From RPQJ01 sp963706535 (GTDB taxonomy: Bacteria > Pseudomonadota > Gammaproteobacteria > Steroidobacterales > Steroidobacteraceae), in the NCBI GenBank assembly GCA_963706535.1, contig CAVPMU010000012.1:310001-374000 (forward strand): a stretch of DNA of 64,000 bases, written 5' to 3'. This document shows positions 9,487-18,694 of this stretch, piece by piece. The position numbers and the translations under genes are program-made. Within the stretch, counting starts at the first letter, position 1, and each line of letters begins with the position of its first letter. A model generated the notes under the pieces. That model saw only the letters and a list, made by a program, of their open reading frames with translations. It was not told the origin of the DNA and searched no databases.

Positions 9487-9903
9487 TCACCGCGGATTGC
9501 GCGGTGGAATGGAGTAGGTGCCCACGACGTGCGCCACGGGCTCCGCCTGTCCCTCGGAGTACAGCGACACTTCGCCCACGGCCAGCGCCTTGCCGACCTT
9601 CATCAGCTTGCACACGCCGGTCACGCGCCGGCCCGCGGCCGGCTTGCGCAGGAAGTTGATCGTGAGGCTGGTGGTGACGGCCAGCGGGACGATGCCGATC
9701 TCGCCGAGCAGCGCGGCATAGAGTGCCGTGTCCGCGACCGCCATGAGGGTCGGGCCCGAGACCGTGCCGCCGGGACGCAGGTCGTCCTCGCCGACCGGTA
9801 GCGACACCGTGGCGCCAAGATCGCCGACCGCCTCGACCACCACCCTCGCCTGGGGGAATTCCTGCGCCATGAAGGCGGCAACTTCGTCACGTGTGGCCAT
9901 CAT
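9487..9903 (-). CDS. PaaI-type hotdog thioesterase
   Basis: A small acyl-CoA thioesterase-like protein (138 residues) with one hotdog domain. The core GGTVSGPTLMAVADTALYAALL resembles the PaaI/YdiI signature HPGGTLLTLADTA, followed by the central strand VTTSLTINFLRKPAAG. The substrate cannot be read from sequence. Two adjacent ATG codons are possible (9903 and 9900); the first overlaps the stop of the upstream M48 protease gene as ATGA, so the two genes are translationally coupled. Confidence 0.87.
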   Translation of the reverse strand: MMATRDEVAAFMAQEFPQARVVVEAVGDLGATVSLPVGEDDLRPGGTVSGPTLMAVADTALYAALLGEIGIVPLAVTTSLTINFLRKPAAGRRVTGVCKLMKVGKALAVGEVSLYSEGQAEPVAHVVGTYSIPPRNPR

Positions 9904-11462
9904 TGCACCCGCGCGCCCTCCACCTGCCACTTCACGTAGCGCAGCACCTCACCCGACTGGAACGGCCCGAGCTCCGTCTTCAGGTTCACGGCCTTGCGTG
10001 GCGGGATCGCCGTCCCACCGCTGCCGACGCGGTCGGGACCGTTGACCGTGCGGCCCGACTGGTCGACGACACCCACGAGGATGCTGACGCCGACGATCGG
10101 CACGTTGGTGCGGTTGCCGACGGTGAGCCACACGCGGCCCTGGTTGTCCATCTGCGGCTGGATCGAGAGATACGTCTCGGGGTGCTGCGCGAGGTCGAGG
10201 CGTACGAGGCGCCCGAGCGCATCCTGCCCGTACTGCGACTGCGAGCCCGCCGCCATCTTGTAGAGCTTCACCGCCTCGGCGGTGTTGCCCCGGTCCTCGT
10301 TGAGGCGGCCGAGATAGTAGGCGCCGGGTGCCGTGGGCATCAGTTGCATGCTGCGCGTGAGCAACGGCTCGGCCGCCGCCTTGTTGCCGAGCTCGTACTG
10401 CACCATGCCCGACTGCACGATGGGCTTGAAGTAGCCCGGGTCGAGTTGCCCGGCCTTGTCGAAGTGGCCGAGCGCGACCTTGGGGTTCTTCGCGGCCATC
10501 TCGATCTCGCCGAGCAGGCCATGGAAGCGCGATTCGCGCGGCTGCATGCGGATCGCCTCGTTCGCGAGCGAGCGTGCAGCGGCCAGGTCGCCCTTCTTCG
10601 CCGCTTCGAGCGCCTGGTCGGCCCTGGCGTAGGCGGGCGCCGCCTTCTTGAGCCCCGCGATCGCCTGCGCGTAGCGGTCGGCGCCGAGGTCGCCGCCCGG
10701 GCCGCCCTGGTTCATCATCGTCTGGCGATTCTCCGCGACGCGCTCCGCGGACGGCGGGTGACTCGCGAACAGGCCGGTCAGCCAGTCCTGCTCCTTGCCG
10801 GCCTGGAACTTGCGGTAGAACAGCTCCTGCAGCGACACGGCGGCCTGCAGGTCGTAGCCGACGCGCTTCATGTACTTCATGCCGAACTTGTCGGCCTCGA
10901 GCTCGTCCTCGCGACCGTACCTGGCCTGCAGCAGCTGTGCCCCGAGCATCGCGCCCTGGCCCACCATGTCGCCGAGGCCCGCGCCGCCGTACGCGGAGGC
11001 GGCAACCGAGGCCACCGCGGTGCCGATCTGCAGCAGCTGGCCTTTCTCCATCTGCTGTGCCCCGTGCCGCGCGGCGGCGTGCACGATTTCGTGCGACAGC
11101 ACCGCGGCAAGCTCCGCCTCGTTGTTGAGTTCGGTCAGCAGGCCGCGATTGACGGCGATCTTGCCGCCCGGCAGTGCCCAGGCATTCAGCTGGCTGTTGT
11201 TCAGCACCACGAACTCGTAGGGCAGCGGCCGATCCGCCACGGCGGCCAGCCGGTTGCCGACCTGCTGCACGTACTGCGTCACCTTCGGGTCGGTGACGTA
11301 GTCGCCGCCCTGCGACTGGCGGCCCGGGCCGTACTGCTGCTCCCCGATCTGGATCTCCTGGCCCTGGGAGACCATCTGGATCTCCTTCTTGCCGGTGACG
11401 GGGTTGGCTGCGCAACCGGCGAGCAGGAGGACGGCGGTCAACAGCCACGGGTAACGGCGCAT
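9900..11462 (-). CDS. M48 family metalloprotease lipoprotein with TPR region (BepA-like)
   Basis: A predicted periplasmic lipoprotein of 520 residues. The signal peptide ends in lipobox LLLAGC. The zinc protease motif HEIVH is at residues 124-128 and a downstream DELEADKFGMKYM supplies the third ligand region. The C-terminal half is rich in helical repeats consistent with TPRs. By family, such BepA/YfgC-like proteins degrade or assist folding of outer-membrane proteins; the lipobox differs from E. coli BepA, which is a soluble periplasmic protein. AAGGAG precedes the chosen ATG, which is placed directly before the signal peptide; a longer frame upstream adds only a non-conserved leader. Confidence 0.92.
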   Translation of the reverse strand: MRRYPWLLTAVLLLAGCAANPVTGKKEIQMVSQGQEIQIGEQQYGPGRQSQGGDYVTDPKVTQYVQQVGNRLAAVADRPLPYEFVVLNNSQLNAWALPGGKIAVNRGLLTELNNEAELAAVLSHEIVHAAARHGAQQMEKGQLLQIGTAVASVAASAYGGAGLGDMVGQGAMLGAQLLQARYGREDELEADKFGMKYMKRVGYDLQAAVSLQELFYRKFQAGKEQDWLTGLFASHPPSAERVAENRQTMMNQGGPGGDLGADRYAQAIAGLKKAAPAYARADQALEAAKKGDLAAARSLANEAIRMQPRESRFHGLLGEIEMAAKNPKVALGHFDKAGQLDPGYFKPIVQSGMVQYELGNKAAAEPLLTRSMQLMPTAPGAYYLGRLNEDRGNTAEAVKLYKMAAGSQSQYGQDALGRLVRLDLAQHPETYLSIQPQMDNQGRVWLTVGNRTNVPIVGVSILVGVVDQSGRTVNGPDRVGSGGTAIPPRKAVNLKTELGPFQSGEVLRYVKWQVEGARVQ

Positions 11463-11493
11463 GACAGGTACTCCTTGCCGACAGTCCTTCAAT

Positions 11494-12756
11494 CTACCCG
11501 AAGGCCCGGCGAACTTCCTCGCCGAGGATGCGTATGCCGGCGGCGACGTTCGCCGGCGGTTGCGAGTAGTTGATGCGCAGGCATTCGTTGCGGTGCGGCC
11601 AGTCGTCGTCGAGACCCGGGAAGAAGTGGTGGCCGGACAGCACCAGCACGTCGCGCGCCTTCAGGCGCCGGTAGAGTTCGTCACTCGGGATTGGCAGCCC
11701 TTCGAACCACAGCCACAGGAAGAATGCGCCCTCCGGACGGTGGATGCGAAGGGGCAGGTCGCGGCAGGACTGCTGCAGCAGTTCGACGGCCTCCCGGCAG
11801 CGTCCCGCGTAGTACGGCCGGATGGTCTGCTGGCAGAGCGACTCGAGCGCGCCGCTGGCGAGCAGTGGCTCGACGATGACCGGCCCAGTGGAGCCCGGTG
11901 CCAGCGCGGCGGTGGCGTTGAAGGCGGTCAGCGCCTCGATGACCGGTTCGTTCGCCACCACGATGCCGGTGCGCGTGCCCGGCAGGCCGAGCTTGGAGAG
12001 ACTCAGGCACAGGATCACGTTGTCGTTCCACAGCGGCTCGCCAGCCTCGAACTGGATGCCGGGAAACGGCGCGCCGTAGGCGGCGTCGACGATGAGCGGC
12101 ACGCCGCGCGCGCGAGCCACGGCGTCGAGGCGCCGCAACTCGCCAGCCGGGAGCACGTTCCCTGACGGGTTCGTCGGCCGCGACACGCAGATCGCGGCAA
12201 CGTCGGGCACCGACTCGAGACCTTCGAACCGGACGTGGTACTTGAAGAAGCCGTCCGGCAGCGGCTCGATGGCGGCACGCCGCGCGACCAGCATGTCGTC
12301 GGTGAGGCCGAGGTCGGCGTAGCCGATGTACTCCGGTGCGAGCGGCAGCAGGATGCGCCGGCGCGTGCCGTCCACGCAGTCGCCGGCCAGCAGGTTGAAG
12401 AGCACGTAGAACGCAGACTGGCTGCCGCTCGTGAGCGCCACGTTGTGCTCACCGATGGGCCAGCCGTACCTGCGGGACAGGTACTCGGCCACGGTCGCGC
12501 GGAAGCGCGTGTCGCCGGCGGGGGCGGAGTACGCAGCCGCGAACCGACGGAACTCGTCGTCGTTCGCCGCGATCTCGGCCAGCCGGCGCCGGTACACGGC
12601 CTCGACCGCCGGGATGCGTGCGGGATTGCCGCCGCCGAGCATGTGCACGGCGCGCCCGGACCGGCCGCTCGCCGCCTCGCCGAGATCCGTCATCAGCTCG
12701 AGCGCGCCCGTGGGCCGCACGATGCGTTGCCCGAAGCGCGTCACGTTCAATCCCAT
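11494..12756 (-). CDS. avtA: Valine--pyruvate aminotransferase
   Basis: PLP-dependent transaminase exchanging amino groups between valine, alanine and their keto acids. The 420-residue protein follows E. coli AvtA almost along its length: MLGGGNPA(R)IP, LTSGSQSAFYVLFNL, PLAPEYIGYADLGL, CVSRPTNPSGNV, the lysine motif SLSKLGLPGTR and FLWLWFEGLPI. An ATG two codons upstream (12762) is an alternative; GGAG lies 8 bases before the chosen one. Divergent from the HAD phosphatase with only 30 bases between the starts. Confidence 0.95.
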   Translation of the reverse strand: MGLNVTRFGQRIVRPTGALELMTDLGEAASGRSGRAVHMLGGGNPARIPAVEAVYRRRLAEIAANDDEFRRFAAAYSAPAGDTRFRATVAEYLSRRYGWPIGEHNVALTSGSQSAFYVLFNLLAGDCVDGTRRRILLPLAPEYIGYADLGLTDDMLVARRAAIEPLPDGFFKYHVRFEGLESVPDVAAICVSRPTNPSGNVLPAGELRRLDAVARARGVPLIVDAAYGAPFPGIQFEAGEPLWNDNVILCLSLSKLGLPGTRTGIVVANEPVIEALTAFNATAALAPGSTGPVIVEPLLASGALESLCQQTIRPYYAGRCREAVELLQQSCRDLPLRIHRPEGAFFLWLWFEGLPIPSDELYRRLKARDVLVLSGHHFFPGLDDDWPHRNECLRINYSQPPANVAAGIRILGEEVRRAFG

Positions 12757-12786
12757 CTGCATGGCTCCGGTAGACTCGTGCCCGAC

Positions 12787-13473
12787 ATGCGCGACGTCCA
12801 GGCGATCATCTTCGATCTCGACAATACACTGTGGGACGTGGGTCCGGTCATCCTGCGCGCCGAGCACGCCATGCTCGGTTATCTCGCGGACCGTTACCCA
12901 CGCATCCTCGAGCTGCACACCGCGGAGTCCATGCGCGACGTCCGCGCGCGCATGGCGCTCGAGCACCCGGCCATGCGCCACGACTTCACCTGGCTCCGCA
13001 AGCAGGCGCTGCGCTCGCATGCACGCGAGGCGGGCTATCCCGAGAGTCTCGCGGAGGAGGTCTTCGAGGTGTTCTATAGCGCGCGCAACGAGGTGGCGTT
13101 GTACGACGACGTGTTGCCGACGCTCGCAGGCCTGCGGCAGCGCTTCCGGCTGTTCGCGATCAGCAACGGCAACGCGGACCTCGGCGTGATCGGACTGGCC
13201 GGGTACTTCGAGGGCAGCCTCGCGGCGCGCGAGGCCGGGATGCTGAAGCCCGATCCGCGGATCTTCCGCCTGCTGCTCGAGCGCGCGGGACTCGAGCCGC
13301 GGCAGGCCGTGCACGTCGGCGACGACCCGGAGGCGGACGTGGAGGGCGCGCGACGCGCGGGCATCGTGCCGGTGTGGCTCAACCGCCCCGGCAGTTCGTG
13401 GCCGCGCGATACCGATCTGCCGCTCGCGGTTCGTTCGCTCGCCGAGATCGAGCCGCTGCTCGGCGCTCGATAG
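12787..13473 (+). CDS. HAD superfamily phosphatase (YigB-like)
   Basis: A 228-residue haloacid-dehalogenase hydrolase. Motif I is FDLDNTLWD with nucleophile Asp10 and acid/base Asp12; motif II is in AISNGN; the lysine motif is GMLKPDPRIF; motif IV is GDDPEADVEGARRAG. The nearest recognised relatives are YigB-type phosphatases (in E. coli acting on flavin precursors and sugar phosphates), but the substrate is not fixed by the sequence. A -10-like TAGACT at 12771-12776 lies 10 bases before the ATG, so the leader would be very short. Confidence 0.9.
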   Translation: MRDVQAIIFDLDNTLWDVGPVILRAEHAMLGYLADRYPRILELHTAESMRDVRARMALEHPAMRHDFTWLRKQALRSHAREAGYPESLAEEVFEVFYSARNEVALYDDVLPTLAGLRQRFRLFAISNGNADLGVIGLAGYFEGSLAAREAGMLKPDPRIFRLLLERAGLEPRQAVHVGDDPEADVEGARRAGIVPVWLNRPGSSWPRDTDLPLAVRSLAEIEPLLGAR

Positions 13474-13572
13474 CGTGCGCCACGTCACGCCCGGGGGCTT
13501 GAAGCCTGCCGCGTGCGTTCGGTATGTTCGGCGCATGGCGACCTGCAATCGCACTGCGCCCGGGCGCGCGCG

Positions 13573-14271
13573 ATGGATCGTTTGATCCACCGACGCCGCG
13601 CCACACCCGAGACCACCGTCGAATCCCCACGCCCCGAGCCCTGTCAGCAGACGGGCTCGCCGGCTGCCATCGACGTGCGCAACCTGCAGGAGTTCTTCCG
13701 GGACTCGGTGCGCGATGCGCTTGCCCGCCAGCAGGTCGCCGTCGACGATCACACCGAGCATTACGTGGTGAGCATGCTGACGATGTTCTCCCGCTCCGAG
13801 GCGCTGTTCGACCAGACGCGCGAGGGCCCGCGGCTGAAGCCGCTGGCGCTGATGCTCGCCGAGGCGATGGATGCGCCGTCGAGCGAGCAGCGCAGCCGTA
13901 CGCTGCAGCGACTCGGCGACGTGTCGCTGTTCGTCGCCGGCTTCCTCTCGCACGGCTTCGCGCGTCGGCTGGTCGACGTCGACTATCACATCGCGATGGG
14001 CGGACGCGCCTACGGCACGCTCGCGGATTCGTGCACACAGGGCGCCCGCGGCCGTGCGCTCGCCGCGGTGTTCGCCGAGCTGGCCGCGAAGTTCCAGCGG
14101 CTGGTGGACGCACTGAACGAGGTCAGCGAGATGTCCTGGCAGCGCAGCGACCGCGACGTGCTGCGGCTCTACGAGGTGTGGCTCAGGACCGGCAGCCCGC
14201 GCGCGCACGGCCTGCTGCGCGAGCTCGGCGTCGAGCCGGCCGTGGTTCCCACCGGGCGCGTGCCGAATTGA
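13573..14271 (+). CDS. Conserved hypothetical helical protein
   Basis: Not recognised. The 232-residue product is soluble, charged and probably all-helical, with segments NLQEFFRDSVRDALARQQVAVDD, ALMLAEAMDAPSSEQRSRT and SLFVAGFLSHGFARRLVDVDYHIAMGG. The last resembles the family of small proteins seen in proteobacteria beside similarly unknown genes. The start was placed at MDRLIHRRR, though the first 25 residues look unconserved. It is followed after 8 bases by another unknown with which it forms an operon. Confidence 0.75.
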   Translation: MDRLIHRRRATPETTVESPRPEPCQQTGSPAAIDVRNLQEFFRDSVRDALARQQVAVDDHTEHYVVSMLTMFSRSEALFDQTREGPRLKPLALMLAEAMDAPSSEQRSRTLQRLGDVSLFVAGFLSHGFARRLVDVDYHIAMGGRAYGTLADSCTQGARGRALAAVFAELAAKFQRLVDALNEVSEMSWQRSDRDVLRLYEVWLRTGSPRAHGLLRELGVEPAVVPTGRVPN

Positions 14272-14279
14272 GGGCCGGC

Positions 14280-14939
14280 ATGCTGCTGCGCGAATTGCAG
14301 GGTTTGCTGGCCGGGCTGTACGACGCGCCCGCCGAGCACGACGTCTACGACTTCCTGATCACCGACGCCGCACATGCCGCGGCCCTGCAAGGCGCCGCCG
14401 GGGCGCCGCCGACCGACGAGCAACTGCTGGTGGCGGAGGACGACGACGGTCTCCAGCTCGGGCTCTACCTCGACGCGGCGGTGCTGCAACGGCTCGCGGA
14501 GAAGTGCCCGCTGCGCTCGCTGGGCGAGGACAACCTCGCGGACTACTGCACGGCGCTCGAGGGCGTGAGCCACTTCCACTACTTCGTGTGGAGCGCGCGC
14601 CGCGACCGCAGGGTCTCGCTGCTCGAGCTGGAGCTGCAGGCCGAGGTGGACAAGTACGCGAGCGCGCTGCGCATCACGCTGGCGCAACGCAGCGGCAGGT
14701 TTCCCGCCGAGCTCTTCGGCCGGCTGTTCGAGGGCGTCACGTTCCTGCCGCACCTCGCGGCGGACGAGCGCCGGCGCTACGAGGAGGCGCATCGCTTCGG
14801 CGCGCGTTTCTGCCGCCGGCTGGAAGAGCGATTCCTGAGGAGACGGCGGGCGAGGCCCGAGGCGCTGCTCGCCGAACTGCGCGCGTTCTACCGGCTCGGC
14901 AGCCACGCGAAGCTGCGCCACGCGGCGCAGTGGTGCTGA
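14280..14939 (+). CDS. Conserved hypothetical protein, partner of preceding gene
   Basis: Not recognised. A 219-residue soluble protein beginning MLLRELQGLLAGLYD, with an acidic middle (VAEDDDGLQLGLYLD) and a segment LADYCTALEGVSHFHYFVWSARR. The following ELELQAEVDKYASAL and the C-terminal basic helices suggest a mixed alpha/beta fold. GAGG lies 6 bases before the ATG and the gene starts 8 bases after the previous unknown stops, so the pair is probably co-translated. A longer open frame exists upstream but runs antisense-like through the first gene and is a shadow. Confidence 0.78.
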   Translation: MLLRELQGLLAGLYDAPAEHDVYDFLITDAAHAAALQGAAGAPPTDEQLLVAEDDDGLQLGLYLDAAVLQRLAEKCPLRSLGEDNLADYCTALEGVSHFHYFVWSARRDRRVSLLELELQAEVDKYASALRITLAQRSGRFPAELFGRLFEGVTFLPHLAADERRRYEEAHRFGARFCRRLEERFLRRRRARPEALLAELRAFYRLGSHAKLRHAAQWC

Positions 14940-14949
14940 AGCGGACGGA

Positions 14950-15327
14950 CTATTCCCCGTCCTTCTTCCCTTCCATCTTCTTGCGGAGCTCGATCCACTT
15001 CGACAGCTCCTTCAGGTTCTTCTTCTTCTTCCAGCTCTGCTTGCCGAGCGCGCCGCTGTTGTAGGGGTTGTAGCCCGACTTGAGGCCCTTCGGGTTCACC
15101 TGCGTCGGGTTGTCCGGGTCCGGCTCCTCCTCCTTGACCTGCAGCGCCGGGTCCACCAGCGCGCGCACGCGCTCGGCCGCGCCGAGGGTGTCGTCGGCCA
15201 GCAGGTCGCCGTCGTCCTGCCACTCCCACGTCACGTTGCCGCGATCGTCCACGCCGAGGCGACCCGGCTCGTTGGACTCGGGTACCTGTGCCTTGCCGGG
15301 AGGCTTGCCGCGCTGGTTTTCCGCCAT
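14950..15327 (-). CDS. Conserved hypothetical protein with YNPYNSG motif
   Basis: A 125-residue hydrophilic protein. The N-terminal part carries DDRGNVTWEWQDDGDLLAD, the middle NPKGLKSGYNPYNSG, and the end is a very basic KKKKNLKELSKWIELRKKME stretch. I have no function for it; the motif set looks like a small conserved proteobacterial family, possibly a nucleic-acid or ribosome-associated protein given its charge (inference only). The ATG at 15327 excludes a short upstream extension. Confidence 0.75.
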   Translation of the reverse strand: MAENQRGKPPGKAQVPESNEPGRLGVDDRGNVTWEWQDDGDLLADDTLGAAERVRALVDPALQVKEEEPDPDNPTQVNPKGLKSGYNPYNSGALGKQSWKKKKNLKELSKWIELRKKMEGKKDGE

Positions 15328-15403
15328 CGTGCCCGCTCCGCACGCCATGAGGTCGATGCCGCGGATGTTACAGAATCCGTGCCGGCATGAAACGCGACTT
15401 CGT

Positions 15404-15937
15404 TCACGGATTGCCCGCGGCTGCGAGCGCCCCCCGGGCCCACAGCAACCCGACGATGCTCTTGCCGTCCTGCAGGCGGGCCTCGGCCGCCATCGCCACG
15501 GCCTCCGCGAGTGGCAGCCAGCGGGCCTCGAAGACTTCGTGCTCCTCGGGCCGGGCAGCCACGGCCTCGAGGTCGCGTGCCAGGAACAGGTGGATGACCT
15601 CGGTCAGCACGCCGGGCGAGCTGTAGTACTCGCCGAGCTTGTCCCAGCGCGCCGCGCGCATGCCGGCTTCCTCCTCGAGTTCGCGCCGGGCGCACTCGAG
15701 CGCCGGCTCCCCGCCGTCGAGCTTGCCCGCCGGCAATTCCATGAGCCAGCCGCCGGCGGCGTGGCGGAACTGCCTCAGCAGGCAGACCCGGCCCTCGCCG
15801 TCGAGCGCCACCACCGCCGCCCCGCCCGGGTGATGGGCGATCTCTAGTTCTGCAACCCGGCCGTTCGGCAGGCGCACCCGCTCGAGGTTCAGCGTCAATA
15901 CGCGACCTTTGAAGACATTCGTGACCTGTTCGGGCAT
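15404..15937 (-). CDS. Nudix hydrolase, ADP-ribose pyrophosphatase type
   Basis: A 177-residue Nudix enzyme. The Nudix box runs GKLDGGEPALECARRELEEEAG, with the preceding LLRQFRHAAGGWLMELPAG and the downstream SSPGVLTEVIHLFLARDL typical of ADP-ribose pyrophosphatases (NudF-like), which clear ADP-ribose and related sugar nucleotides. The ATG at 15937 is preferred to one at 15970 because a minus-strand -10-like TATGAT occupies 15971-15966, which would put the transcription start between them. Divergent from the aldehyde dehydrogenase. Confidence 0.9.
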   Translation of the reverse strand: MPEQVTNVFKGRVLTLNLERVRLPNGRVAELEIAHHPGGAAVVALDGEGRVCLLRQFRHAAGGWLMELPAGKLDGGEPALECARRELEEEAGMRAARWDKLGEYYSSPGVLTEVIHLFLARDLEAVAARPEEHEVFEARWLPLAEAVAMAAEARLQDGKSIVGLLWARGALAAAGNP

Positions 15938-16030
15938 GGCGCAGCCTGCGTCGGATGGGGGCGGAATCATACAGGGCACGCGTGCGCGGGCCCGATGGAC
16001 CGGGTGGCTGCTGCGATGCACAATGAGGCC

Positions 16031-17412
<1,382 letters not shown>

Positions 17413-17416
<4 letters not shown>

Positions 17417-18502
17417 TGTACTGAGTTGGAAATTCGCATGCAGAATCTCTGCAGGCTGTCGAGTATCTGGTCGGCGGTCTTGGTCCACACGAAGGGCTGC
17501 GGGTCGCGGTTGTGAAGGTCGAGGTAGGAACGGATCGCCTTCTCGAGTTCCAGGGTGCTGCGGTGCGTACCGCGGCGGATCTGTTTCTCGGTGAGCAGTG
17601 CGAACCAGCGCTCGACTTGGTTGAGCCAGGAAGCGGAGGTGGGCGTGAAGTGCGCGTGGAAACGCGGGTGGCGGGCGAACCAGGCTCTGACCGACGGCGT
17701 CTTGTGCGTGCCGTAGTTATCCATGACCAGATGAACGTCGAGGTTCGCGGGTACGGCCTCGTCGATGGTGCGCAGAAAGGCGAGGAACTCCTTGGCTCGA
17801 TGGCGCCGATGGATCTCACCGATGACCTTGCCGGTGGCGATGTTCAGGGCGGCGAAGAGCGTGGTGGTGCCGTGACGGCGGTAATCGTACGTGCGCCGCT
17901 CGGGGATGCCCGGCATCATCGGCAGGATCGGTTGCGTGCCGGTCGAGCGCCTGGATCTGGCTCTTCTCGTCCACGCACAGCACGAGCGCCCGATCGGGCG
18001 GGTTGAGATAAAGACCGACGATGTCGCGCACTTTGTCGATGAACAGCGGGTCGGTCGAGAGCTTGAAGGTCTCGGCGCGGTGCGGCTGCAGACCGAAGGC
18101 GTGCCAGATGCGCACCACCGCCGTCTGCGACAAGCCACTCGCCTTGGCCATCGCGCGGCTGCTCCAGTGCGTGGCATCGCGCGGCGTTTCCTGCAATGTC
18201 AGGGCGATGACACGTTCGACCTTCGCATCCGAGATCGTGCGGGGCGCACCCGGTCGCGGCTCATCGAGCAGTCCGTCGAGCCGCTGCGTGAGAAAGCGCG
18301 TGCGCCACTTGCCCACCGTCTGTGCCGTCACGCGCAGCTGCCGCGCAATCTCGCGGTTGGAACGATCGGTCTGCGCCGCGAGCACGATGCGCGCCCGCAG
18401 CGCGAGCGCTTGCGAGGTCTTGTGCCGCCGTGTCCACTCGACGAGCCGATTGTGCTCTTCCGTCGTCAGCGTCACGCTCTCAAGTTTCCGACCACGCCGC
18501 AT
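17413..18502 (-). pseudogene. IS630 transposase, split by a single-base insertion
   Basis: The N-terminal frame (from ATG 18502) has the helix-turn-helix SNREIARQLRVTAQTVGKW and the first catalytic Asp in CVDEKSQIQALDR. The remainder (TQPILPMMPG..., Asp in VMDNYGTH, Glu in LNQVERWF) continues in another frame. One extra base near 17940 separates ALDR from TQP, which are contiguous in IS630 transposases. No slippery run is visible there, so this is a disrupted gene or a sequence error rather than obvious programmed frameshifting. Full length would be about 363 residues. The stop TAG uses three host bases just outside the element. Confidence 0.88.
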
Positions 18503-18580
18503 CGCATCGCCCTCGAAGTGGAGTCTATGCTTGGACTTCGAGGCTGCATAAAAGTTCGACGAATTAATGACTCAGGACAC
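17416..18580 (-). mobile_element. IS630-family insertion sequence with TA target duplication
   Basis: The element is 1165 bp. Left end GTGTACTGAGTTGGAAATTCG (17416 on) and the reverse complement of the right end GTGTCCTGAGTCATTAATTCG (from 18580) are imperfect terminal inverted repeats. TA at 17414-17415 and TA at 18581-18582 are the expected target duplication. The single transposase gene lies on the minus strand and is frameshifted. Removing the element and one TA restores CGCTAGCG at the end of the aldehyde dehydrogenase. Confidence 0.92.
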
Positions 18581-18654
18581 TAGCGATCGGTCGTCCGCCC
18601 GGTTGACGGACGCCTGACCGGCACCTTACCCGGCGCTCGGGCATGGTCCCGTAA

Positions 18655-18670
18655 CTGGATATCCATACAG
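18655..18670. promoter_or_regulatory. Candidate LexA (SOS) box upstream of the UvrD-like helicase
   Basis: CTGGATATCCATACAG matches the gammaproteobacterial SOS pattern CTG-N10-CAG with an AT-rich centre, differing from CTGT-N8-ACAG at one of eight key bases. It lies 24 bases before the helicase ATG and just upstream of a TATAGT at 18679-18684, a position suited to repression. Xanthomonadales LexA binds a different sequence, so the call depends on the host lineage. Confidence 0.5.
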
Positions 18671-18694
18671 GCTCGTCCTATAGTGGGGATCTCC

